From Taibaiella sp041660405 (GTDB taxonomy: Bacteria; Bacteroidota; Bacteroidia; Chitinophagales; Chitinophagaceae): a DNA stretch of 64,000 nucleotides. The stretch spans positions 1 to 64,000 of the forward strand of contig JBAZWL010000002.1 of the NCBI GenBank assembly GCA_041660405.1, written 5' to 3'. Below the pieces are notes generated by a model. It was given only the letters and a program-made list of their open reading frames with translations, had not been told where the DNA came from and ran no database searches. This document shows, in pieces, positions 1-9,314 of this stretch (its first letter is position 1; every line of letters begins with the position of its first letter). The position numbers and the translations under genes are program-made.

Positions 1-3000
1 ACAAACAAATTTAACGTAACAATACTGTCGCAGTTGGTAGCTGAAGTGAAGGTTTGATTGTATGAACCGCTGGTAGTTAAATTTTGGGTCCCCCAGTTGT
101 AAGTAGCACCAGCACATGTTGTATCAGAAAAAGTATAAGTGATAGCAGAGCCAACATTAAGCGTTAGCGTCACATTACTATCACAGCCATTTACATCCTG
201 GAATACTTCAGAGTAAGTTCCGGATGTGGTCAATACCTGAGTGCCAAACGTATAGCTCATACCTGAACAGATAGATTGATTATCTGTTGTATTATTTGAT
301 GGACGAACAAAGAAATTCAGTGTAACAATACTATCACAGCTGGTCGCTGAAGTGAAGGTTTGATTGTATGAACCACTGGTAGTTAAGTTCTGCATTCCCC
401 AATTGTATGTTGTTCCAAAGCATGTCGTATCTGCAAATGCATAAGTAATGGCAGAGCCAACGGTAAGCGTTAACGTCACATTACTATCGCAACCATTTAT
501 ATCCTGGAATACTTCAGAGTAAGTTCCGGATGTAGTCAATTCCTGAGTGCCAAACGTATAACTCATACCTGAACAGATAGATTGATTATCTGTTGTATTA
601 TTTGATGGACGAACAAAGAAATTCAGTGTAACAATACTATCACAGCTGGTCGCTGAAGTGAAGGTTTGATTGTATGAACCACTTGTAGTTAAGTTTTGAC
701 TGCCCCAATTATAAGTAACCCCAGCGCAGGTTGTATCAGCAAAAGTATAAGTGATAGCCGGACGAACAAACAAATTCAACGTAACAATGCTATCGCAGTT
801 AGTAGCAGAAGTAAAAGTTTGGTTGTACGAGCCAGTAGTAGTAAGGATCTGGCTGCCCCAATTGTATGTCGCTCCAAAGCATGTAGTGTCTGCAAAAGTA
901 TAGGTGATGGCAGAACCAACATTAAGCGTTAGCGTCACACTACTGTCACAGCCATTTATATCCTGGAATACTTCAGAGTAAGTTCCGGATGTAGTCAGCA
1001 CTTGGGTACCAAACATATAGCTCATACCTGAACAGATAGATTGATTATCTGTTGTATTATTTGATGGACGAACAAAGAAATTCAAGGTAACAATACTATC
1101 ACAATTGGTAGCTGAAGTGAAGGTTTGATTGTATGAACCACTAGTAGTTAAATTTTGGATTCCCCAGTTGTATGTTGTTCCAAAGCAAATAGTATCTGCA
1201 AATGCATAAGTAATAGCGGAGCCGACATTAAGCGTTAGTGTCACATTGCTGTCACAACCATTTGTATCCTGAAACATTTCAGAGTAAGTTCCGGATGTGT
1301 TCAATACCTGAGTACCAAATGTATAACTCATACCTGAACAGATAGATTGATTATCTGTTGTATTATTTGATGGACGAACAAACAAGTTCAACGTAACGAT
1401 ACTATCACAATTGGTAGCTGAAGTGAAAGTTTGATTATAAGAACCACTTGCAGTTAAGCTTTGAGTTCCCCAGTTATATGTTATGCCAAAGCAAGTAGTG
1501 TCTGCAAAAGCATAGGTGATTACAGAACCAACAAACAAATTTAACGTAACAATACTGTCGCAGTTGGTGGCTGAAGTGAAGGTTTGATTGTATGAACCAC
1601 TTGCAGTTAAGTTTTGACTGCCCCAATTATAAGTAACCCCAGCGCAGGTTGTATCAGCAAAAGTATAAGTGATAGCCGGACGAACAAACAAATTCAAAGT
1701 AACAATACTGTCGCAGTTGGTAGCAGAAGTAAAAGTTTGGTTGTACAAGCCAGTAGTAGTAAGGCTCTGGCTGCCCCAATTGTATGTCGCTCCAAAGCAT
1801 GTAGTGTCTGCAAATGCATAAGTAATGGCAGAGCCAACATTAAGCGTTAACGTCACATTACTATCACAGCCATTTATATCTTGGAATACTTCAGAGTAAG
1901 ATCCAGATGTAGTTAGCACTTGAGCGCCAAACGTATAACTCATACCTGAACAGATAGATTGACTATCTGTTGTATTATTTGATGGACGAACAAACAAATT
2001 CAAGGTAACAATACTATCACAGCTGGTAGTTGAAGTGAAAGTTTGATTGTATGAACCGCTCGTAGTTAAGCTCTGCATTCCCCAGTTGTAAGTGACTCCA
2101 GCACATGTAGTATCTGCAAATGCATAAGTAATAGCGGAACCAACATTAAGCGTTAGCGTCACATTACTGTCACAGCCATTTATATCCTGGAACACCTCAG
2201 AGTAAGTTCCGGATGTAGTCAGCACTTGGGTACCAAACGTATAGCTCATACCTGAACAGATAGATTGATTATCTGTTGTATTATTTGATGGACGGGCAAA
2301 CAAATTCAATGTAACAACACTGTCACAGTTGGTAGCTGAAGTGAAGGTTTGACTATATGAACCGCTAGTAATAAGATTTTGACTTCCCCAGCTGTAAGTA
2401 GCACCAGCACATGTTGTATCTGCAAAAATATAAGTGATAGCCGGGCGAACGAACAAATTCAACGTAACAATGCTGTCGCAGTTAGTAGCTGAAGTGAAGG
2501 TTTGATTGTATGAACCACTTGCAGTAAGATTTTGGCTTCCCCAATTATATGTTGTTCCGAAACATGTAGTATCCGCAAAAGTATAAGTGATTGCCGGACG
2601 AACAAACAAGTTCAACGTAACGATACTATCACAATTGGTAGCTGAAGTGAAGATTTGATTGTACGAACCACTTGCAGTTAAGCTTTGGGGCCCCCAATTG
2701 TATGTTGTTCCAAAGCATGTCGTATCTGCAAATGCATAGGTGATTGCAGAACCAACAAATAAATTCAGCGTAACAATGCTGTCGCAGTTGGTAGCTGAAG
2801 TGAAGGTTTGATTATAAGAACCACTTGCAGTTAAGCTTTGAGTTCCCCAGTTATATGTTGTACCAAAGCAAGTCGTGTCTGCAAAAGTATAAATGATTGC
2901 AGGGCGAACAAACAAGTTCAATGTAACAATACTATCGCAATTGGTAACTGAAGTGAAGGTTTGATTGTATGAACCACTTGCAGTTAAGCTTTGAGTTCCC

Positions 3001-3675
3001 CAATTGTATGTTGTACTAAAGCAAGTAGTATCCGCAAAAGTATAAGTGATTGCCGGACGAACAAACAAGTTCAATGTAACAACACTGTCGCAGTTGGTAG
3101 CTGAAGTGAAGGTTTGATTGTATGAACCACTTGCAGTTAAGTTTTGACTTCCCCAATTGTATGTTGTACTAAAGCAAGTAGTATCCGCAAAAGTATAAGT
3201 GATTGCCGGACGAACAAAAAGATTCAATGTAACAACGCTGTCGCAGTTGGTAGCTGAAGTGAAGGTTTGATTATACGAACCACTTGCAGTTAAGCTTTGA
3301 CTTCCCCAATTGTATGTTGTACTAAAGCAAGTAGTATCCGAAAAAGTATAAGTGATTGCCGGACGAACAAAAAGATTCAATGTAACAACGCTGTCGCAGT
3401 TGGTAGCTGAAGTAAAAGTTTGATTATACGAACCACTTGCAGTCAAGCTTTGACTTCCCCAGTTGTATGTTGTTCCAAAGCATGTAGTATCCGCAAAAGA
3501 ATGAGTAATGGCTGGCAAAAAATTCAGATTATAGTTTACGATGCTATCGCAACCATTAGCAGCCAGTAATGTATCGCTTACAATCTGGTTAGTAGTATAT
3601 GTATTTCCATTCAATACAAAAGATTCTCCTGCACATAATGTGGTATCTGCAGAAACGACATTGGGAGCACAAATA
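1..3675 (-). repeat. In-frame 153-bp tandem repeats of two types
   Basis: Units recur every 153 bp, for example at the conserved CDS codons near 484, 637, 790, 943 and 1097. I count 17 type A and 6 type B units plus one divergent N-terminal unit. In protein order the pattern is eight A units, then B A B A A A B A B A A B A B A. Blocks also match at a distance of 918 bp (six units): the region 696-932 is almost identical to 1614-1850. All units stay in frame. Confidence 0.93.
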
Positions 3676-4292
3676 ACAGCCAGCCGAAAATTATCTATAG
3701 CAATACCATTATCATTGCCTGCACCATTACCGCTACTCAGCTGAACACCAAATGTGGAGTTAGGCAGCAAATTCAGCCCTGTCAGCACTATAGATTTAGG
3801 GGTTACCTGCACCGTACCGGTAACGCCGACATTTACGCTGCTCGAGTTCAATCCGGCCAATGACGTTGAAGAGAGCGATCCAGTCCCGAATACAGTCCAG
3901 CCTATAGTGTTTCCTGATTCAAAACGCCATTGCTCAAAATCATACGAAATTTCAAGTTGCGTAATGGGGCTTCCGGTATTGTTGACAAATGAAATACTAT
4001 AGCTAAGGTTTGAGGCTGCGTTTGATCCTAAATATCCCAGAGCCCTTTCTGATCCTATTCCATAAGCCCATGCACCCCCTGAGTTACTGGAGCCATTTCC
4101 AGGCCCTCTATAGGTAAAAGTTCCGCCTATCGTCCACTGCGGTACTGTATTAATGTTATTACCACTGTAGCTATTAAAATCTTCCAGGTAAATGAAATTT
4201 GCAGTAGTAATAGAAACCTGGCTGAAGCCTTGCCCTATAGTAAAAGCAAAAAATAATAAGGAAAATAAAGTGCGTTGTAATACTTGTTTCAT
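1..4292 (-). CDS. Giant secreted repeat protein, 3' end outside window
   Basis: The reading frame begins with ATG at 4292 on the minus strand and runs open to base 1, giving at least 1430 residues. The first 24 residues (MKQVLQRTLFSLLFFAFTIG...) are a signal peptide. Residues about 25-200 form a beta-rich domain ending in a GIAIDNFRL motif, as in jelly-roll surface domains. From about residue 205 it consists of one divergent unit followed by at least 23 units of 51 residues, of type A (DTTCFGTTYNWG...SGSYNQTFTS...CDSVVTLNLFV) or type B (DNQSICSGMSYTFG...SGTYSEVFQDINGCDS). Each unit has two cysteines. The start lies 15 bp beyond the stop of the upstream secreted-protein gene, so the two are probably co-transcribed. 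The C-terminus is not visible; a T9SS sorting domain is expected but not seen. It is probably a cell-surface adhesin or filament. Confidence 0.9.
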   Translation of the reverse strand, partial: MKQVLQRTLFSLLFFAFTIGQGFSQVSITTANFIYLEDFNSYSGNNINTVPQWTIGGTFTYRGPGNGSSNSGGAWAYGIGSERALGYLGSNAASNLSYSISFVNNTGSPITQLEISYDFEQWRFESGNTIGWTVFGTGSLSSTSLAGLNSSSVNVGVTGTVQVTPKSIVLTGLNLLPNSTFGVQLSSGNGAGNDNGIAIDNFRLAVICAPNVVSADTTLCAGESFVLNGNTYTTNQIVSDTLLAANGCDSIVNYNLNFLPAITHSFADTTCFGTTYNWGSQSLTASGSYNQTFTSATNCDSVVTLNLFVRPAITYTFSDTTCFSTTYNWGSQSLTASGSYNQTFTSATNCDSVVTLNLFVRPAITYTFADTTCFSTTYNWGSQNLTASGSYNQTFTSATNCDSVVTLNLFVRPAITYTFADTTCFSTTYNWGTQSLTASGSYNQTFTSVTNCDSIVTLNLFVRPAIIYTFADTTCFGTTYNWGTQSLTASGSYNQTFTSATNCDSIVTLNLFVGSAITYAFADTTCFGTTYNWGPQSLTASGSYNQIFTSATNCDSIVTLNLFVRPAITYTFADTTCFGTTYNWGSQNLTASGSYNQTFTSATNCDSIVTLNLFVRPAITYIFADTTCAGATYSWGSQNLITSGSYSQTFTSATNCDSVVTLNLFARPSNNTTDNQSICSGMSYTFGTQVLTTSGTYSEVFQDINGCDSNVTLTLNVGSAITYAFADTTCAGVTYNWGMQSLTTSGSYNQTFTSTTSCDSIVTLNLFVRPSNNTTDSQSICSGMSYTFGAQVLTTSGSYSEVFQDINGCDSNVTLTLNVGSAITYAFADTTCFGATYNWGSQSLTTTGLYNQTFTSATNCDSIVTLNLFVRPAITYTFADTTCAGVTYNWGSQNLTASGSYNQTFTSATNCDSIVTLNLFVGSVITYAFADTTCFGITYNWGTQSLTASGSYNQTFTSATNCDSIVTLNLFVRPSNNTTDNQSICSGMSYTFGTQVLNTSGTYSEMFQDTNGCDSNVTLTLNVGSAITYAFADTICFGTTYNWGIQNLTTSGSYNQTFTSATNCDSIVTLNFFVRPSNNTTDNQSICSGMSYMFGTQVLTTSGTYSEVFQDINGCDSSVTLTLNVGSAITYTFADTTCFGATYNWGSQILTTTGSYNQTFTSATNCDSIVTLNLFVRPAITYTFADTTCAGVTYNWGSQNLTTSGSYNQTFTSATSCDSIVTLNFFVRPSNNTTDNQSICSGMSYTFGTQELTTSGTYSEVFQDINGCDSNVTLTLTVGSAITYAFADTTCFGTTYNWGMQNLTTSGSYNQTFTSATSCDSIVTLNFFVRPSNNTTDNQSICSGMSYTFGTQVLTTSGTYSEVFQDVNGCDSNVTLTLNVGSAITYTFSDTTCAGATYNWGTQNLTTSGSYNQTFTSATNCDSIVTLNLF

Positions 4293-4307
4293 GAGTTTTC
4301 AGGTTAT

Positions 4308-6479
4308 TTATTTTACTACCAGGACTTCTCCTTTTTTATGAATAACTGTTCCGTCTTTACAGGTGTAGGTTACATTGTAAAAATAATTGCCCAGATCTAC
4401 TACCCGTCCCTGGTACATACCATTCCATGCACTTCCATTGTCCCGTTGATATACCATTTGTCCCCACCGGTTATACACTTCTATTCTTTCTATCCTGCTG
4501 CCATTATTTACGCTCATTTCAAAATAATCATTCATACCATCTTGGTTGGGCGTAAAGGCCGATGGAATGAATATGAAATCATCGCAGCAACGTTCTACAA
4601 TGACCGTGAGTTTTACACGTTCGCTTTCACATATCCCATAGGATTGGCTTACATAAAAGTCATGCGTACCTTCAATTGCGATATTGATTATCGGCAATCC
4701 ATCCAGGGCTTGGCCACCAGAGGCTTCTTTATACCATTTAAGGTTTTTTCCTTTAGCTGGCAATGTTGTTATATCCTCGTTCAAACATACCTTAAGAGGT
4801 GACTCTACCTGGGGCAATGCAGGAAATTCAACGATATTTATATAAACAGAATCCATTAGCGTTCCGCAAACACCACCCTTAACTGTGAAATAATAGATTC
4901 CAGATTGTGCAACTACAGGATCAGTAATCTGCAATTCTTTTTCAGTACTCGTATTGGCTTGAGGCATATTCCACAGATAGGTAAATGAATTATCATCCGG
5001 AGTTATCAGTGGTGTAATGAATATGGGTGTATGTTCACAAATATCAATATCGTCTCCAGCATCTAGGGACAATGGCTTAGGCATTACAGTAATAGAGATC
5101 GCTTCAGATAAAGTATCACATCCGCTCCCTGCTGCAAAAGCCTTTAAAGTGTATAAAGTACTTATAGCCGGATTAGCTACCGGATTTACTGCAGCTGTAT
5201 TACTCAAACCGTTGCCTGGCGACCAGCTATAAGTCAACCCTGTACTACCATTCGCCTCAATATTGAGAAAAGTTCCTTCACAGATAGTTGTGTCTTCTGT
5301 AATCATAGAGATAGCAGGTTCATCGATAATGTATAGTTCCGCAGAGTCAATTATATCTGTTATTCCGGTGCAGCTTAAGGGTGCATTAAGCAATATTTTT
5401 AAAGTTTTAAATCCGGATGGAGGCGTAACTAATCCATTTACCGGGAGTACGAAGTCTGAAGCATTAGCCGGGATCGTAACAGTGGTTGGTAACGTAGTAT
5501 AATCTATGCCGTTTACAGCAGTTCCCACAATTTGAAAAGTAAGTACCTGTGGTGAAGGCTTAGGAAGAGAACGGCTGAAAGTTATGTTGCCTGGTGAGCA
5601 TCCTTTATAGATTGCCGGACCGCCATTATAAGTTACAGGGCCTGTTGCTGTAATAGAAAATGTTGAAGACTGCAGGCTTCCTGCTTTTATAAAAACACCG
5701 GAATCATATAATCCGTTTACCGCATCAGCAATAGTAAGCTTAAGGTGGTATGTATCACAAGGATTAACTGCGTGTGCAGCAGTAAGTACAGTAGTAAGGC
5801 CACGATAAGCTACCGTAGTTCCTGACGTGTTATTATTATAATAAGTAGTAAATGGAGAGCCTGCTCCCATTGAAGTGCAATTGGGAAGAGCACCATACAT
5901 TCCCGGAACCCCATTGTTAATTGAATTGACAGCTACTGGAATAGTAGTACCCGGTACTTGTGCCATGTTCTGAATTCCTGTAATTCCAGGTCCCGAGATA
6001 AAGAAAGCAAAGGCATCATTATATGGCCCGCACACTGAATTAATATACTCCTCAGAGCCAAATACATAATCAAACTTTAAAGTATCGCCTTTAGGTACCA
6101 GGTCAAATTCCAGTATACAAGCATCACGTGTGGTAGCTGCGCCTGAAAGGGTTTGTAATGCTACATCTCCTGTTGTATTGTTATTATAACTCGTAAGTCC
6201 CGATTCGCTTCCTGCAACTGAAGCAGCATGTCCTGTAGTTAAAACAATACCGCTATCCAACCCCAGATTACTTGCCTGAACAGTAAATATACCATTGGCA
6301 GTACCGGAACAGGTAAGATTTGCATTGGCTATGGTAATACCTGTACCGGCAAGCTTTTGAGCCAATATAAAAGCTGTTTGATTTGCTGTTACTGTTAATT
6401 GGCCAAAACTCAAAAAAGAATAGAAAGAGAGCAGAAGAATAGACAATACTCTTCCTAAATAATGTAGATATTTATTCAT
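4308..6479 (-). CDS. Choice-of-anchor L secreted protein with T9SS type B C-terminus
   Basis: 723 residues. A signal peptide (about residues 1-26, ending SFLSFGQ) leads into a choice-of-anchor L domain (about 30-260) with the typical FDYVFGSEEY and ND.FAFFISGPG motifs. A Calx-beta-like segment follows (about 285-380), then Ig-like stretches with paired cysteines. The last 90 residues are a gliding-motility-associated, T9SS type B sorting domain (FIPSAFTPNQDGMNDYF, NRWGQMVY, ending EVLVVK). It should be exported by the type IX system and attached to or released from the surface. It lies just upstream of the giant repeat protein gene with a 15-bp gap, suggesting that both are secreted as one surface assembly. 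Its exact function is unknown. Confidence 0.9.
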   Translation of the reverse strand: MNKYLHYLGRVLSILLLSFYSFLSFGQLTVTANQTAFILAQKLAGTGITIANANLTCSGTANGIFTVQASNLGLDSGIVLTTGHAASVAGSESGLTSYNNNTTGDVALQTLSGAATTRDACILEFDLVPKGDTLKFDYVFGSEEYINSVCGPYNDAFAFFISGPGITGIQNMAQVPGTTIPVAVNSINNGVPGMYGALPNCTSMGAGSPFTTYYNNNTSGTTVAYRGLTTVLTAAHAVNPCDTYHLKLTIADAVNGLYDSGVFIKAGSLQSSTFSITATGPVTYNGGPAIYKGCSPGNITFSRSLPKPSPQVLTFQIVGTAVNGIDYTTLPTTVTIPANASDFVLPVNGLVTPPSGFKTLKILLNAPLSCTGITDIIDSAELYIIDEPAISMITEDTTICEGTFLNIEANGSTGLTYSWSPGNGLSNTAAVNPVANPAISTLYTLKAFAAGSGCDTLSEAISITVMPKPLSLDAGDDIDICEHTPIFITPLITPDDNSFTYLWNMPQANTSTEKELQITDPVVAQSGIYYFTVKGGVCGTLMDSVYINIVEFPALPQVESPLKVCLNEDITTLPAKGKNLKWYKEASGGQALDGLPIINIAIEGTHDFYVSQSYGICESERVKLTVIVERCCDDFIFIPSAFTPNQDGMNDYFEMSVNNGSRIERIEVYNRWGQMVYQRDNGSAWNGMYQGRVVDLGNYFYNVTYTCKDGTVIHKKGEVLVVK

Positions 6480-6537
6480 AAAAATTACTCATAGATTTTT
6501 TAGAAGTTAAGAATATGAGTGTTTAGACTGTTGCGAC

Positions 6538-7401
6538 TCACAAATAAGATCTGAGCAAATCCAGGTGGCTAATGTTTTTAATTTTCTCGATTCCTTTATC
6601 CTTAATTTGTCTTACACGCTCTCTGGACAGGTCAAAGCTTTCAGCAATATCTTCTAAAGAATAAGCTTCCTCCAAACCGATTCCAAAATACATGATGATG
6701 ATCTTCCTTTGTCGTTCAGAAAGCATGCCCAGTACACTTACCAGGTCTTTATTTAAAGATTCATTATGGGTCAAAAGACTATCTGCAGTTGTTGCTGCTT
6801 CGTTCACCATGATGTCCACCAAAGTAGCTTCGTCATTTTCTATTATAGGAGCGTCAATGCTGCAATGTCTTTGGCTTGTGGTTAGTACATTTTCCACATC
6901 AATCCTGCGTAGCTGCAGATGCTCCGCTATTTCATTCACAGTAGGCTCTCTTTCATATTTCTGCTCCAACACATTATACCCTTTAGTGATTTTGTTTTTG
7001 AGTGATATCTTATTAAGTGGCAGGCGTACAAGTCTGCCATTTTCCGCCAACGCCTGAAGAATGGATTGACGTATCCACCAGACTGCGTAAGAGATGAACT
7101 TAAATCCTTTTGTTTCATCGTATCGCTCTGCTGCAGTGATCAAGCCCAGATTACCTTCATTTATAAGATCACTTAAAGCTATTCCCTGGTTCTGATATTG
7201 TTTAGCTACAGAAACAACAAACCTCAAATTGGCCAGTACTAATTGCTGCAATGCATTGTTGTCTCCCTGTTTTATTCTCTTAGCAAGAAACTCTTCTTCT
7301 TTTGCAGATAGTAATGAAACCTTTCCGATCTCTTGTAAATATTTTTCCAGAGAATAACTTTCTCTGATAGTGATTGACTTTGAAATTTTCAACTGGCGCA
7401 T
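6538..7401 (-). CDS. RpoD/SigA-family RNA polymerase sigma factor
   Basis: 287 residues, the usual length for the short Bacteroidota group 1/2 sigma-70 proteins. The start MRQLKISKSIT and the stretch SLEKYLQEIG are family hallmarks. Region 2 (about 55-125) contains NLRFVVSVAKQYQNQG, DLINEGNLGL and FISYAVWWIRQSILQAL; region 4 (about 225-283) ends with LSRERVRQIKDKGIEKIK. Compared with the housekeeping Bacteroidota factor, the stretch after region 2 is altered (NGRLVRLPLNKISLKNKI, and KYEREPTV), so I suspect an accessory RpoD paralogue rather than the main factor. It is divergent from the kinase gene at 7770 and 58 bp upstream of the 4308-6479 gene, but a regulatory link is only an inference. 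Confidence 0.93.
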   Translation of the reverse strand: MRQLKISKSITIRESYSLEKYLQEIGKVSLLSAKEEEFLAKRIKQGDNNALQQLVLANLRFVVSVAKQYQNQGIALSDLINEGNLGLITAAERYDETKGFKFISYAVWWIRQSILQALAENGRLVRLPLNKISLKNKITKGYNVLEQKYEREPTVNEIAEHLQLRRIDVENVLTTSQRHCSIDAPIIENDEATLVDIMVNEAATTADSLLTHNESLNKDLVSVLGMLSERQRKIIIMYFGIGLEEAYSLEDIAESFDLSRERVRQIKDKGIEKIKNISHLDLLRSYL

Positions 7402-7769
7402 ACAAATATTTACAAGATTTTATAACCCTTATAATGTAGGTTTAGAGGCGATGATTCGAAACATAAACGGCTCGGGACGTAACCGGAAAGGAAACATTTT
7501 CCAGAATTGAATTCAATAATTATTACTACATTTTTCAAAGAAGCAAAATTACTTTGCCCATATAAGCCAGCATATAGTCCAATTGTTATGTTTATATTTT
7601 AATAAATCGTTTTCTACTGAAAATCATTGTTATAGTTACCCGAAATACTTTTTAGTAACACAACCATAATATATAAGAATCAATGCAACCGAAACTTATA
7701 TTATCATTTAATGATTAATTGTCCCGTTACGTAAAAAGCGCTTTTTTACTTTCTAATTTCGCATAGATA
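7402..7769. other. Divergent intergenic region, sigma factor / histidine kinase
   Basis: 368 bp with no convincing gene. On the minus strand a TAATTTTG -7 box (7551 to 7544) could drive the sigma gene with a leader of about 140 nt; no good -33 TTG is present. Just before the kinase start there is a perfect palindrome, AAAAAGCGCTTTTT (7733-7746), and a TAATTTCG box only about 12 nt before the ATG. If that box is used, the kinase mRNA would be nearly leaderless. Confidence 0.45.
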
Positions 7770-8522
7770 ATGGAAAAAATACCTTGTTTATACTTCAACA
7801 AAAAACAGAAAGTAGTGCACTTTACTATCCGATACTTTTTCAATAACAGCAAAACATCAAGCACAAAAAAAAGACACGAATTACTCCGTGTGAAATCCTT
7901 GTTTGAGGGTGAGCAAAAAGAACGCAGCAGATTGGGAAGGGAATTACACGAAGGGATAGGAGCTATGCTAATGGCTATGAACCAACAACTGGAAACATAT
8001 AAGTCAAAACATCGCACTGATGAAGAGGATAAGGATCTTGATCTGATCATGACCATGGTTAATGACACATCAAGGGAATTAAGGAATACCGTACATAATC
8101 TTATTCCGGAAACGATTATTCTCCAGGGATTAGAGGAAGCTATCAATAATTTCTGCCAACAAATAAACAGAGAAAAGAAACTGGAAATTCAGCTTTATAT
8201 CAATGGCAACTGGTCAGCCGTTAGTCATGATATTTCGTTAAACATTTTCAGGATCGTGCAGGAACTGGTACACAATATCATCAAACATTCCTATGCGACA
8301 ATAGCCGCGATCAACATTGTATTGCTGGACGGGAACGTTAAAATGATTGTAGAAGATAATGGCAGAGGAATAAACAAACAAAGCAAAAGCAACGGCACCG
8401 GATTAAGAAATATACGATGGAGAGTGGCCTTCCTGAAGGGTTTGATGAGTGTAGAATCTACCATTGGCAAAGGGACAATTGTGCATATTGCCATACCCTA
8501 TGAGGACACTAAAATACAATAG
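7770..8522 (+). CDS. Soluble sensor-less histidine kinase (HisKA_3 type)
   Basis: 250 residues. The dimerisation and phosphoacceptor segment starts near residue 48 (ERSRLGRELHEGIG, His60), and the HATPase domain covers about 150-245 with an N box (RIVQELVHNIIKH), G1 (VEDNGRG) and G2 (GTGLRNI). This is the NarX/DegS-type kinase fold. There is no signal peptide, membrane segment or recognisable sensor domain; only about 45 basic residues precede the DHp helix. The input must therefore come from a partner protein or a very short N-terminal region. It is followed after 83 bp by a LuxR-type response regulator, its likely partner. In the N box the first of the usual two asparagines is His. Confidence 0.9.
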   Translation: MEKIPCLYFNKKQKVVHFTIRYFFNNSKTSSTKKRHELLRVKSLFEGEQKERSRLGRELHEGIGAMLMAMNQQLETYKSKHRTDEEDKDLDLIMTMVNDTSRELRNTVHNLIPETIILQGLEEAINNFCQQINREKKLEIQLYINGNWSAVSHDISLNIFRIVQELVHNIIKHSYATIAAINIVLLDGNVKMIVEDNGRGINKQSKSNGTGLRNIRWRVAFLKGLMSVESTIGKGTIVHIAIPYEDTKIQ

Positions 8523-8605
8523 TAATAAGATACGCTCCGTACCAACAATTATCTTTTAAAAGGAGTCTTATATGATACCCCCCTTGAAAACGAAAAGTAA
8601 ATCAG

Positions 8606-9247
8606 ATGAAAATAAATACGGCAATATTAGATGACCATCTGGTAGTAGTAAATGGTATAAAGAAAATGTTTGAAGATGACGATGCAATAACAATAACCCA
8701 TTCCTGGGGCGATGCAACTTCCTTTTTAAAAGAAATAGAACAAGGCTTACAAATCGATGTACTTCTACTTGACATACTATTACCAGACCAGAACGGGGAC
8801 CTTGTAGCCCAACAATTGCAAAAGACACACCCCGAAATCAAAATACTTGCTATAAGCGTTTTGGACAGCGCCATAAGCGCCAATACCATGTTACGACTAG
8901 GCGCACTGGGTTATATCATGAAGCATGCAAGCCTGGAAGAATGGAGAAAGGCAATACATGCAGTTTATAACAATGAAATTTATATTGAGCCAACCTTAAA
9001 GGATAAAATAACGAACCTGGGTGACGGTCGTACAAGAGAAGCATCTGTAAAAACAACATTGAGTCCAAGGGAGAAAGAGGTGTTACAACTTATAGCTTTG
9101 GGTAAAAGCAAAAAAGACATTGCGAAAGAATTGGGCATTAGCACGAATACTGTAAAACAATATCATTTCAACATTTCTCTTAAGCTGGAAGTGAATAGCA
9201 CAGCAGCTTTAGTAGCACATGCGTTGCGAACCGGCCTCGCTCAATAA
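8606..9247 (+). CDS. NarL/LuxR-family response regulator
   Basis: 213 residues. The receiver domain (1-120) has the acidic pair D9/D10, phosphoacceptor D56 (LLLDILLPDQNG), S84 and K106. The C-terminal LuxR/GerE helix-turn-helix (about 150-210) reads LSPREKEVLQLIALGKSKKDIA...STNTVKQYH. It is a DNA-binding transcription factor activated by phosphorylation, almost certainly by the kinase encoded directly upstream. The target genes are not shown by the sequence. Confidence 0.94.
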   Translation: MKINTAILDDHLVVVNGIKKMFEDDDAITITHSWGDATSFLKEIEQGLQIDVLLLDILLPDQNGDLVAQQLQKTHPEIKILAISVLDSAISANTMLRLGALGYIMKHASLEEWRKAIHAVYNNEIYIEPTLKDKITNLGDGRTREASVKTTLSPREKEVLQLIALGKSKKDIAKELGISTNTVKQYHFNISLKLEVNSTAALVAHALRTGLAQ

Positions 9248-9314
9248 TTATATAATCGTCTGCTGTAAAAAGTGTATCCTCGCTTAACATATCAGCCTTT
9301 CATAAAGTACTTGC

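Noticed and set aside
696..1850. Two near-identical 78-codon plus-strand frames 918 bp apart
   Set aside because: They lie antisense to the 51-residue repeats of the giant protein and are explained by the repeat structure.
4284..4802. 172-codon plus-strand frame
   Set aside because: Antisense to the sorting domain of the choice-of-anchor L gene, with no recognisable protein features.
6487..6520. Terminator between the sigma gene and the 4308-6479 gene
   Set aside because: Only a 7-bp AT-rich stem with a 20-nt loop; too weak to call.
9248..9314. Terminator between the response regulator and the convergent hydrolase gene
   Set aside because: Only TCATAAA / TTTATGA pairing, without GC pairs.
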